Part shown: positions 1 to 6,115 of the stretch, piece by piece
Numbering within the stretch: the first letter of the stretch is position 1
How the letters are laid out: every line of letters begins with the position of its first letter
Translations under genes and position numbers: made by a program
Notes under the pieces: generated by a model
What the model saw: the letters and a program-made list of their open reading frames with translations, nothing else
Told to the model about the DNA's origin: nothing
Database searches by the model: none
NCBI GenBank assembly: GCA_021774995.1
Contig: JAJFIM010000047.1
Span: 1-6,306 of the forward strand
Direction of reading: 5' to 3'
DNA from: Alphaproteobacteria bacterium
Lineage (GTDB): Bacteria > Pseudomonadota > Alphaproteobacteria > SMXP01
DNA: 6,306 nucleotides

Positions 1-43
1 ACTGGGAAAAGACGCGCCATGGCCTCGTCAAAGACCCGGTCCC

Positions 44-592
44 TTACCGCGCCACCGCGCGCCAGCCCACCAGGCTGGGCCAGCCATATCCAATCTCCCG
101 CACATTCCGTCCCCAAAAGCATGAGGAGCGTTCGGCAACAATGCGCCCGCCGATCGCGGAATAAAAATGCCGGTAGGGATTGTCGCTGAGCGCCCAGATG
201 ATCGCCGATTCAACGCCCTGCCCGATAAGACTGTCAAACAGGCAGGACAACAGCGTGCTCCCCAAACCGCGCCCCAAATGATTGGGATGCACATAGAGCG
301 TATAGACTTCCGCCACATAGCCCATTTTGGGGTCGCGCGACGGGCCGCACTCGCCAAAGGCGACCACGCCAACATGTTCGTCAACTGCAACAAAAGTATC
401 CCGGAATTTGCGCCCCTTGCGGCCCGGCGCGATCAGTTTGCGCAGCCAGCGCTCAGCCTGACGCTCTTTTGACAGCCCGGCCAGCCTGTTGGTGGACAAA
501 ACGCCAGCATAGGTTTCACGCCAGGCGTCAACATAAACATGACCTATGCCCATCGAGTCTTCAGCAATCGCCCGGCGTATGCGGACTACCAT
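44..592 (-). CDS. GNAT family N-acetyltransferase
   Basis: This 182-residue protein has the usual length and order of a single-domain GCN5-related acetyltransferase, which moves an acetyl group from acetyl-CoA to an amine; the substrate cannot be told. The N-terminal strand and helix (residues 3-30, with VDAWRETYAG at 21-30) match a common bacterial subgroup. Motif A lies at about 98-115 (LYVHPNHLGRGLGSTLL), giving the pyrophosphate-binding loop LGRGLG at 106-111. The usual first Gln/Arg of that loop is Leu here, a tolerated variant in this family. Motif B is at about 136-149 (SDNPYRHFYSAIGG), and the C-terminal YGWPSL at 169-174 is typical of the subgroup. The start fits family N-termini and follows GGGGAGG and GAGGTGAG on the minus strand. 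It lies 66 bp downstream of the vWA gene with no terminator visible, so co-transcription is plausible, though no functional link is evident. Confidence 0.86.
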   Translation of the reverse strand: MVVRIRRAIAEDSMGIGHVYVDAWRETYAGVLSTNRLAGLSKERQAERWLRKLIAPGRKGRKFRDTFVAVDEHVGVVAFGECGPSRDPKMGYVAEVYTLYVHPNHLGRGLGSTLLSCLFDSLIGQGVESAIIWALSDNPYRHFYSAIGGRIVAERSSCFWGRNVREIGYGWPSLVGWRAVAR

Positions 593-658
593 CTCACCTC
601 TGGCCTCCCCAAAATGAAGGGCGTTAAGCGCATCGTGCGAATCTCTCGTCCCGCGCCT

Positions 659-2287
659 TTAGTATAGCCCCAAAGTCTCCATCGTGGCGGGGCCCGCCAC
701 GCCATCCACGTTAAGCTGCTCCGCCGCTTGCAGGTTCTCAACTGCAGCCTGAACGTCAGCTGAATAGATGCCGTCAATCGGCCCTTGATAATAGCCTGTG
801 TCCTGCAGCGCCTTTTGCAAAGATTCCACTTCGAACCCCTTATCGCCAATTTGCAGCAAATAGAGGCTTCGCTTGCCTTTTTGGGCGTTAAAGAGACGTT
901 GTTTGGTGCTCTTCAAATAGGCGCTTTGCTGGGCGGCGTCTTCAGCCTCCTCCATCTGCTGGCGCTCGATGCGCAAGGCTTCAATTTTGTTCGCCAGACG
1001 CGGATCGGCCAGCAAAGCGTTCTGCTCTTCCACATCCTTTTGCAGAGCATCCATCAGCTTGTCGGCTTCCGCGCGCGCGCCCTGTTCGTATTTTTTGATC
1101 GCCTCTTCATGGCGCTTTTCCGCCTCGAACAAATTGGCCTCGACAACAACTTCATGATTGACCGCCTGCGCCGCCGCCGCCTCGTCAATAGTGACCGTCA
1201 CGTCGATCTGGCTGTTAAAGACAGCCCGTTTGCCCGTACCGATGTCCTGGTAACTGAACGCCAGACTCCCCAAGGAGACAGTCCCTGAATCGGGTTGGAA
1301 CAGATCTGCTTCCGGCTGGATGCGCAACATGATGGTGCGCTCCTCGCCGGCGTAAAAACTCTCCATGTCAAAATGCGTCGATTGAGGGTCTCCCGCGTCG
1401 CCAAAACTGATGATTTCCACGGATTTAACGCCGGCGCCGGGCTCAAATTCAAAGCGCGCATCCTTGGCGACTGTTGAAAAGAGCATGTTTAACTCACGCT
1501 CAAAAATACGCACCATCTGCTCCGGGTTCTCGATGTAATAGTAATTGCCGCCGCCATTTTCCGCGATGGCCTGCATCAGATCCTCATCATAATCACGGCC
1601 CAAGCCCAAAGTTGAAATACGCACGCCGTCCTTTTTGGCGCCCCGCACCAAGCGCCGGATTTCGGCCGGGTCGGTCACGCCTTCATTGGCCAGGCCATCC
1701 GACAGCAACATGACCCGGTGTATAGCGTTATCGCCGTTCATCTGCGTTTTACGCGCCGCGACTTCGCCCGCGCCGCGCATCATGCCGCCCACCAGATTGG
1801 TCGTGTTACGGGGCTCCAGGCCGTTGATCAACTGTTTGACGGCAAAGGCCGATTCCACCGCCTGGGACGGCCACAGCAAGGTGATCTCATCATCATATTC
1901 AACCACTGACAGGAAATCGCGCGCCGTCAGCCGGTCCACCGCCATGCCGGAAGCTTTTTTGAGATATTCCATTTTTCCCTTGTCCGCCATGGAGCCGGAG
2001 CGATCGAGCACCAAAGACAGATTGACAGGCGGGCGCGCCGCTTGTTTGGCGGGGTCAAGGTTTTCAGCGCGAAACCGAATAAGCACAAAAAGCGGCGCGT
2101 CATCCCCGGCAACGACCAGGGGGCGGTCCACTTCAATGAGGGGCGTGACGGGCAACGTCTTCTCTTGCGCCGTTTTGGCCGCAAAACTCCATGACGATCC
2201 GCTGAACACGAGAAGCAGGAGTGCGGCGATTTTTAAACTCCAGGACATAACTGCTTTTGTTGATTGTGATTTTGCGAAGTGGGTCAT
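659..2287 (-). CDS. Exported vWA-domain protein with C-terminal peptidoglycan-binding domain
   Basis: This 542-residue protein starts with an export signal: a hydrophobic core at about 19-30 and likely cleavage near A36/A37. A vWA domain follows at about 55-270, with a complete MIDAS metal site: DRSGSM at 95-100, Thr in NTTNL at 161-165, and Asp197 in LLSDG. A beta-rich segment (about 275-370) resembles the region after the vWA domain in YfbK-like proteins. Residues about 385-465 are charged and Glu/Lys/Gln-rich, probably helical or coiled coil. The C-terminus (about 480-541) is a PG_binding_1-type domain, with GYYQGPIDGIYSADVQAAVE at 498-517 and VDGVAGPATMETL at 527-539. The inferred role is an envelope protein that binds peptidoglycan and uses the vWA domain to bind a partner; no catalytic residues are seen. 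It is transcribed away from prkA. Met1 is preferred because it has a strong ribosome-binding site; Met14 would give a more compact signal peptide but has a weaker one. Confidence 0.9.
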   Translation of the reverse strand: MTHFAKSQSTKAVMSWSLKIAALLLLVFSGSSWSFAAKTAQEKTLPVTPLIEVDRPLVVAGDDAPLFVLIRFRAENLDPAKQAARPPVNLSLVLDRSGSMADKGKMEYLKKASGMAVDRLTARDFLSVVEYDDEITLLWPSQAVESAFAVKQLINGLEPRNTTNLVGGMMRGAGEVAARKTQMNGDNAIHRVMLLSDGLANEGVTDPAEIRRLVRGAKKDGVRISTLGLGRDYDEDLMQAIAENGGGNYYYIENPEQMVRIFERELNMLFSTVAKDARFEFEPGAGVKSVEIISFGDAGDPQSTHFDMESFYAGEERTIMLRIQPEADLFQPDSGTVSLGSLAFSYQDIGTGKRAVFNSQIDVTVTIDEAAAAQAVNHEVVVEANLFEAEKRHEEAIKKYEQGARAEADKLMDALQKDVEEQNALLADPRLANKIEALRIERQQMEEAEDAAQQSAYLKSTKQRLFNAQKGKRSLYLLQIGDKGFEVESLQKALQDTGYYQGPIDGIYSADVQAAVENLQAAEQLNVDGVAGPATMETLGLY

Positions 2288-2294
2288 GAGTGCT

Positions 2295-2302
2295 TCCCCT
2301 TT
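2295..2302 (-). promoter_or_regulatory. Ribosome-binding site of the vWA gene
   Basis: On the minus strand this reads AAAGGGGA, with 8 nt between the GGGG and the ATG whose A is at 2287. It supports the upstream start over the internal Met14 codon (ATG at 2248-2246), before which only a weak AGCAG is visible. Confidence 0.65.
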
Positions 2303-2360
2303 ATCGGGCTTCGTTTAAAAATGACGACGCGTAAGACTTGTATAATCTAAAAGGGAAATG

Positions 2361-2393
2361 AGGCGGCTTCATGCGAGAAATAAGGCGGATTCA
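2361..2393. repeat. Tandem direct repeat AGGCGGnTTCA, 22-bp period
   Basis: AGGCGGCTTCA at 2361-2371 recurs as AGGCGGATTCA at 2383-2393, identical in 10 of 11 positions. The start-to-start distance is 22 bp, close to two helical turns. It lies 74-106 bp upstream of the vWA start codon, where a regulator could bind two sites on the same DNA face. No known regulator consensus is recognised. Confidence 0.4.
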
Positions 2394-2481
2394 AGAAAGA
2401 TGGCGGGCGCGGGGCGGCGCGCATGATACGCACACAAATGAACGCTAAAAAGTGATGGGTCAAATCGCTGCAAACGACAAT

Positions 2482-2510
2482 GCTTCGCGGGATGCTCCCT
2501 TGAACGAAGC
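2482..2510. repeat. Nested inverted repeat (two-part hairpin)
   Basis: GCTTCG at 2482-2487 is complementary to CGAAGC at 2505-2510. Inside it, GGGA at 2489-2492 pairs with TCCC at 2496-2499 around a 3-nt loop. A single C on the left and TTGAA on the right are left unpaired. No T-run follows on the plus strand, so an intrinsic terminator in the prkA direction is unlikely. It could be an operator or part of a leader RNA. Confidence 0.4.
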
Positions 2511-2539
2511 TCGGTGATTTCCAATATATATAATGGCGT

Positions 2540-2555
2540 TGGCGCGCATTTTGTT
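2540..2555 (+). promoter_or_regulatory. Imperfect sigma-54-type promoter motif
   Basis: TGGCGCGCATTTTGTT can be aligned to the -24/-12 consensus TGGCACG-N4-TTGCT with two mismatches: G for A in the -24 element, and T for the C of the -12 GC. The -12 mismatch falls on a highly conserved base, so the site may be weak or fortuitous. It points towards prkA, about 240 bp upstream of its start. In E. coli the homologous yeaGH operon is known to be under sigma-54/NtrC control, which is why the match is listed. Confidence 0.22.
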
Positions 2556-2560
2556 GCAGT

Positions 2561-2588
2561 GCGAAAGAGACTTTGACGCATCTTTCGC
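2561..2588. repeat. Perfect 8-bp inverted repeat
   Basis: GCGAAAGA at 2561-2568 and TCTTTCGC at 2581-2588 are exact reverse complements separated by 12 nt. It begins 5 bp after the sigma-54-like motif. No T-run follows in either direction, so it reads better as an operator dyad or leader hairpin than as a terminator. Confidence 0.45.
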
Positions 2589-2604
2589 CACAACAAAAAT
2601 TGCC

Positions 2605-2634
2605 GGGCGGAGGTGTTTTACAAACCCGCCGCCC
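2605..2634. repeat. Long GC-rich hairpin containing GGAGGT
   Basis: On the plus strand GGGCGG (2605-2610) pairs with CCGCCC (2629-2634). After one A-G mismatch, GG (2612-2613) pairs with CC (2626-2627). After a bulged T, GTTT (2615-2618) pairs with AAAC (2622-2625) around a TAC loop, giving 12 base pairs in 30 nt. The left arm includes GGAGGT (2609-2614), a near-perfect Shine-Dalgarno sequence, but no start codon is suitably placed after it. On the minus strand the hairpin is followed 5 nt later by five T residues, so weak termination of leftward transcripts is possible. Confidence 0.5.
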
Positions 2635-2684
2635 CATTGTCGCCAAACTTAAAGTACAGGCTCGACTTTCCAACGTCAGACAAA

Positions 2685-2709
2685 GGAAACGCAAAAAAGA
2701 AAGAGGGTT
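2685..2709 (+). promoter_or_regulatory. Possible EcfG-type (general stress) promoter motif
   Basis: GGAAA at 2685-2689 and GTT at 2707-2709 are separated by 17 nt. The alphaproteobacterial general stress sigma factor EcfG recognises GGAAC-N16/17-cGTT, so this is one mismatch off in the -35 element and also lacks the preferred C before GTT. It points to prkA and would give a leader of roughly 80 nt. The short consensus makes chance matches common. Confidence 0.22.
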
Positions 2710-2736
2710 AATAAGTTTTTATGGTTTGGGGATAAC
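2708..2736 (+). promoter_or_regulatory. Possible housekeeping promoter of prkA
   Basis: TTAATA at 2708-2713 and GATAAC at 2731-2736 are spaced by exactly 17 nt. Each matches four of six bases of the sigma-70 hexamers. Initiation would fall near 2743, leaving a leader of about 55 nt. The -35 element overlaps the GTT of the EcfG-like motif, so at most one of the two may be real. Confidence 0.28.
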
Positions 2737-2797
2737 AATGCAATGACGAGCTAATCAAACGTTCTGACGTCACACATCGGAAAATGAGGCCGTAACC

Positions 2798-4732
2798 ATG
2801 GATGTCTTCGACGCATTTACGAGAACTTACAGCCGCGAAAAACACGAAACCATGAGTCTAAGGGATTACCTTCTGGCGTGCCGGGACGACCCTTTGAAAT
2901 ATGCGACAGCGGCTGAACGCATGATCGCCGCCATAGGCGAACCTGAATATTACGACACCAGCAAAGACCCGCGCCTTTCCCGCGTCTTTTTTAACCGCAC
3001 CATAAAACGCTATTCCTCCTTCAAGAATTTTTACGGGATGGAAGACACCATTGAGCGCATCGTCGGGTATTACAAACACGCCGCGCAGGGGCTCGAAGAG
3101 AAAAGGCAAATTCTTTATCTTCTCGGCCCGGTCGGCGGCGGCAAATCCTCGCTCGCCGAATGCTTGAAAGACCTGATGGAAGTCAACCCGATTTACGTTC
3201 TGAAAGCGGGCGATCAGCTGAGTCCGGTTTTTGAATCGCCCCTCGGCCTTTTTCAAACGGATGAAATGGCGGCCCTGCTTGAAGACAAATACGGCATTGA
3301 GCAGCGCCGTCTTACCGGCATCATGTCGCCTTGGGCTTTTAAACGCCTTGATGAATTTGACGGCGACATTTCCAAATTCGAAGTCGTGCGCCTCTACCCT
3401 TCCAAGCTGCGTCAGATCGCCATCTGCAAAACAGAACCCGGCGATGAAAACAATCAGGATATCTCCGCGCTGGTCGGCAAGGTCGACATCCGCAAACTCG
3501 AACATTTCAGCCAGGACGACACCGACGTTTATTCTTATTCTGGGGGCTTGTGCCTCGCCAATCAGGGATTGATGGAATTCGTCGAAATGTTCAAGGCGCC
3601 GATCAAGGTCTTGCACCCCCTGCTCACCGCGACGCAAGAAAGCAATTATGTCGGCACCGAAGCCTTAGGCCCGATTCCCTTTCAAGGCCTGGTGCTCGCC
3701 CATTCCAATGAGGCGGAGTGGAAAAACTTCAAGAACAACAAAAACAACGAAGCTTTCCTTGACCGCATCTCCGTGGTCAAAGTGCCTTATTGCCTGCGGG
3801 TAAGTGAAGAAGCCCAGATTTACAACAAGCTTTTGACAAGCAGCGAATTGGGCGGCGCCCCTTGCGCCCCGGAAACACTGGACATTCTTGCCAAATTCTC
3901 CGTGATGACGCGGCTAAAAGAGCACGAAAACTCAAATCTCTATTCCAAAATGCGCGTCTATGACGGCGACAAACTCAAAGACACGGACCCCAAGGCCAAA
4001 ACCGTGCAGGAATACCGCGAAGCAGGCGGCGTGGATGAGGGCATGAACGGCATCAGCACGCGCTTTGCCTTTAAGGTTCTCTCCGAGACATTTAATTATG
4101 ACACGGAGGAAATATCGGCTGATCCCGTGCATTTAATGTATATTCTGGAACAAGCCCTGCGGCGGGAACAGTTCCCCAATGATTTGGAAAAACGCTATCT
4201 CGATTTCATTAAATCGGACCTGGCGCCCCGCTATGCCGAGTTTATCGGCAAGGAGATTCAGAAAGCCTATCTGGAATCCTATTCCGACTACGGACAAAAT
4301 CTCTTTGACCGCTACATCGCCTATGCGGACGCCTGGATTGAAGATCAGGATTACAAAGACCCCGACACCGGCCAATTACTGGACCGGCAGGCCATCGATG
4401 TCGAACTTTCAAAAATCGAAAAACCGGCCGGAATTGCAAATCCCAAAGACTTCCGCAATGAGGTTGTTAAATTCTCCTTGCGCGCCCGGGCGGCCAATAG
4501 CGGCAAAAACCCGGCCTGGACGTCTTACGAAAAACTGCGCAATGTGATCGAGAAACGCATGTTCAGCCAAGTGGAGGACCTGCTGCCCGTTATCAGTTTT
4601 GAGTCCAAAAAAGACAGCGATTCCGAATCAAAACACCAGGATTTTGTCGAACGCATGCTTTCGCGCAATTACACCAACCGGCAGGTCCGCCGGCTTGTTG
4701 AGTGGTACATGCGCGTAAACAAAGCTGGTTAG
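2798..4732 (+). CDS. prkA: PrkA (YeaG) AAA+ ATPase / serine protein kinase
   Basis: This 644-residue cytoplasmic protein has the same length as E. coli YeaG and is recognisably similar along its whole length. The AAA_PrkA domain fills about 20-390, with the Walker A loop GPVGGGKS at 110-117. Family signatures follow: KTEPGDENNQDISALVGKVD at 211-230, GLMEFVEMFKAPIKVLHPLL at 257-276, a sensor-1-like LAHSNE at 300-305, and an arginine-finger-like FLDR at 320-323. The C-terminal PrkA domain (about 420-644) contains GKEIQKAYLESYSDYGQNLF at 484-503. PrkA was first described as a serine kinase; the B. subtilis protein has since been reported to act as an ATP-dependent protease, so the activity here is open. 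In E. coli it works in nitrogen starvation. GAGG (2786-2789), 8 nt before the ATG, supports the start. The gene leads an operon with yeaH and spoVR. Confidence 0.97.
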   Translation: MDVFDAFTRTYSREKHETMSLRDYLLACRDDPLKYATAAERMIAAIGEPEYYDTSKDPRLSRVFFNRTIKRYSSFKNFYGMEDTIERIVGYYKHAAQGLEEKRQILYLLGPVGGGKSSLAECLKDLMEVNPIYVLKAGDQLSPVFESPLGLFQTDEMAALLEDKYGIEQRRLTGIMSPWAFKRLDEFDGDISKFEVVRLYPSKLRQIAICKTEPGDENNQDISALVGKVDIRKLEHFSQDDTDVYSYSGGLCLANQGLMEFVEMFKAPIKVLHPLLTATQESNYVGTEALGPIPFQGLVLAHSNEAEWKNFKNNKNNEAFLDRISVVKVPYCLRVSEEAQIYNKLLTSSELGGAPCAPETLDILAKFSVMTRLKEHENSNLYSKMRVYDGDKLKDTDPKAKTVQEYREAGGVDEGMNGISTRFAFKVLSETFNYDTEEISADPVHLMYILEQALRREQFPNDLEKRYLDFIKSDLAPRYAEFIGKEIQKAYLESYSDYGQNLFDRYIAYADAWIEDQDYKDPDTGQLLDRQAIDVELSKIEKPAGIANPKDFRNEVVKFSLRARAANSGKNPAWTSYEKLRNVIEKRMFSQVEDLLPVISFESKKDSDSESKHQDFVERMLSRNYTNRQVRRLVEWYMRVNKAG

Positions 4733-4750
4733 AGCGTATTTTGAACCAGC
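4724..4750 (+). repeat. Stem-loop spanning the prkA stop codon
   Basis: GCTGGTT at 4724-4730 and AACCAGC at 4744-4750 form a perfect 7-bp stem with a 13-nt loop. The prkA TAG at 4730-4732 begins at the last base of the left arm. No T-run follows, so it should not terminate; an operon-internal processing or stability element is a reasonable inference. Confidence 0.5.
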
Positions 4751-4760
4751 AACGCGCCGA

Positions 4761-4787
4761 CGAGATCCAACAATGGTCACGCTATGA
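4761..4787 (+). promoter_or_regulatory. Four-codon ORF overlapping the yeaH start
   Basis: ATG GTC ACG CTA TGA (4773-4787) has a CGAGA sequence at 4761-4765, about 7 nt upstream. Its TGA overlaps the yeaH ATG (4784-4786) in an ATGA arrangement. The yeaH start has no nearer purine-rich ribosome-binding site, so the mini-ORF may feed ribosomes to yeaH by reinitiation. It could also be a chance ATG. Confidence 0.28.
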
Positions 4788-6109
4788 CGCATTTCATTGA
4801 CCGCCGACTCAATCCCAAAGGCAAAAGCCTGGGCAACAGGCAAAGATTCATTCGCCGCGCCCGCAATCAGATCAAGGAAGCCGTTCAAAAATCCCTTAAA
4901 AATCGCAGCGTCTCGGATTTCGAGAGCGGTCAGAAAATATCAATTCCCGGCAAGAACACGGCTGAGCCCCGCTTCCGTTATGACGCGAAGGGCGGCAGCC
5001 GGGATTACATTCACCCCGGCAACAAGGACTTCGTGGAAGGCGACGAGATTAAAAAGCCCCCGCCGGGCAAAAGAGGAACGGGAAAACAAGCCAGCGATTC
5101 CGGCGAAGGCGAGGACAGCTTCCAATTCACCCTGACCCAGGAAGAAATTCTCGATCTTTTTTTCGAAGACCTCGAATTACCCAATCTGGTTAAGACCTCT
5201 CTCAGTAAAATCAAGAAATTGAAGTACCGCCGGGCGGGATTCACCACGGTCGGCACGCCCAATAATATCAATCTGCTGCGCACCATGAGCAAATCCTATG
5301 GCCGTAGGTTGGCGTTGGGGCGGCCTAAATCTTCGAGCATCGCTGCTCTCCAACAGAACCTGTTCGCCCTGGAGGCCAAAGACAACCTCACGGAAGAAGA
5401 GCACAAGCGCAAAAGGTTTCTTCTTGACGAATTGCAAACGCTCGAAGCCAAATCGCGCAAAATACCCTATATCGACCCCATCGACGTGCGCTACAACGCC
5501 TATGCGCCAAACCCGGTCGAATCCAGTCAGGCGGTGATGTTTTGTCTCATGGACGTCTCAGGCTCCATGGGCGAGCGCGAGAAAGACCTCGCCAAGAGGT
5601 TTTACATTCTTCTCCATCTTTTCCTGCGCCGTCGCTACGAAACTGTCGATATCGTCTTTATACGCCATACCCATGAAGCGGAAGAAGTTGACGAACAAAC
5701 ATTTTTTTACAGCCGCCAAAGCGGGGGAACCATTGTCAGCACCGCCCTGGAAGAGATGCTAACCATCACGCATGACCGCTACGCCAGCGAAGATTGGAAT
5801 ATTTATGTGGCGCAGGCTTCAGATGGTTATACGCAATCTGGAGACGCCCAGTTTTGCGTTGAATTGCTCACGGAAAAAATAATGCCCCTGTGCCAGTATT
5901 TCGCTTACATAGAAATTCTTGACGAGCGGGAGATGGAGGTGTTTGCCGACAAGGAAAGCGGCGCTGAATTATGGCGCGCCTACCGCAAAATGCTGACCAT
6001 AAGCCCCAGCTTCGCCATGACGCGCATCTCAAAACCGGCCGATATCTATCCGGTTTTCCGGGAACTGTTCGCGAAACAATCCAACTTTGAAAAAAGCACG
6101 ATAGGATAA
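4784..6109 (+). CDS. yeaH: YeaH/YhbH family protein (DUF444, vWA-like)
   Basis: This 441-residue cytoplasmic protein belongs to the DUF444 family, slightly longer than E. coli YeaH (427). The N-terminus (FIDRRLNPKGKSLGNRQRFI, 4-23) is the family signature and fixes the start. A basic helical part and a Gly/Lys/Pro-rich linker (about 85-110) follow, then the conserved FEDLELPNL at 127-135. Residues about 245-430 form a vWA-like domain with a full metal site: MDVSGSM at 256-262, Thr316 in GGTIVST, and Asp347 in AQASDG. The C-terminal IYPVFRELFAKQ (421-432) is also typical. A short segment around 380-395 looks longer than in E. coli YeaH. Its biochemical role is not established; the genetic partner is PrkA. 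The gene starts 51 bp after prkA, lacks a clear Shine-Dalgarno sequence of its own, and ends 6 bp before spoVR. Two T7 runs (5157-5163, 5702-5708) do not break the frame. Confidence 0.95.
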   Translation: MTHFIDRRLNPKGKSLGNRQRFIRRARNQIKEAVQKSLKNRSVSDFESGQKISIPGKNTAEPRFRYDAKGGSRDYIHPGNKDFVEGDEIKKPPPGKRGTGKQASDSGEGEDSFQFTLTQEEILDLFFEDLELPNLVKTSLSKIKKLKYRRAGFTTVGTPNNINLLRTMSKSYGRRLALGRPKSSSIAALQQNLFALEAKDNLTEEEHKRKRFLLDELQTLEAKSRKIPYIDPIDVRYNAYAPNPVESSQAVMFCLMDVSGSMGEREKDLAKRFYILLHLFLRRRYETVDIVFIRHTHEAEEVDEQTFFYSRQSGGTIVSTALEEMLTITHDRYASEDWNIYVAQASDGYTQSGDAQFCVELLTEKIMPLCQYFAYIEILDEREMEVFADKESGAELWRAYRKMLTISPSFAMTRISKPADIYPVFRELFAKQSNFEKSTIG

Positions 6110-6115
6110 CGCTCC

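Larger units (their letters stand above)
2288..2797. other. Divergent intergenic region with regulatory-looking structure
   Basis: These 510 bp separate the start codons of the vWA gene and prkA. No convincing coding sequence was seen: the minus-strand frame at 2347-2694 encodes a Cys-rich, Arg-rich peptide of no recognisable family. The region holds a tandem direct repeat near the vWA gene, three inverted repeats in its middle, and several imperfect promoter motifs on the prkA side. TATAAT hexamers occur on the plus strand at 2341-2346 and 2529-2534. Neither has a well-spaced -35 box: TTGAAC at 2500-2505 lies 23 nt before the second, or 19 nt before the overlapping TATATA at 2525-2530. Its length and the amount of dyad symmetry suggest more than one promoter or a structured leader; this is inference. 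Confidence 0.6.

Noticed and set aside
1..20. Possible start of another minus-strand gene (ATG at 20-18, then codons for ARLFP)
   Set aside because: Only about six codons remain in the window and the GAGG upstream is too close to the ATG; not enough to call a gene.
593..658. Possible terminator between the vWA gene and the GNAT gene
   Set aside because: No stem longer than about 3 bp followed by a T-run was found on the minus strand.
1635..2318. Plus-strand open frame (227 codons) opposite the vWA gene
   Set aside because: It is antisense to a frame with signal peptide and vWA MIDAS; its product is Ser/Arg-rich with no family resemblance.
2347..2694. Minus-strand open frame (115 codons) in the intergenic region
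   Set aside because: Its composition is unlike the neighbouring proteins, no family is recognised, it overlaps the hairpins, and no good ribosome-binding site was seen.
2613..2711. Short plus-strand frame starting at GTG 2613 (32 codons)
   Set aside because: The GGAGGT overlaps the GTG instead of preceding it, and the peptide shows no recognisable features.
2674..2770. Distant 8-bp inverted match ACGTCAGA / TCTGACGT, and the palindrome TGACGTCA at 2765-2772
   Set aside because: An 8-bp match at about 90 bp distance is expected by chance in a region this size, and the palindrome has no clear bacterial regulator assignment here.
2858..3637. Long minus-strand open frame (259 codons) opposite prkA
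   Set aside because: It lies wholly antisense to the clearly conserved prkA frame and encodes no recognisable domain; it is a codon-bias shadow.
5157..5708. Two runs of seven T in yeaH (5157-5163 and 5702-5708) as possible slippage sites
   Set aside because: The reading frame and family similarity continue unbroken through both, and each simply encodes Phe-Phe.
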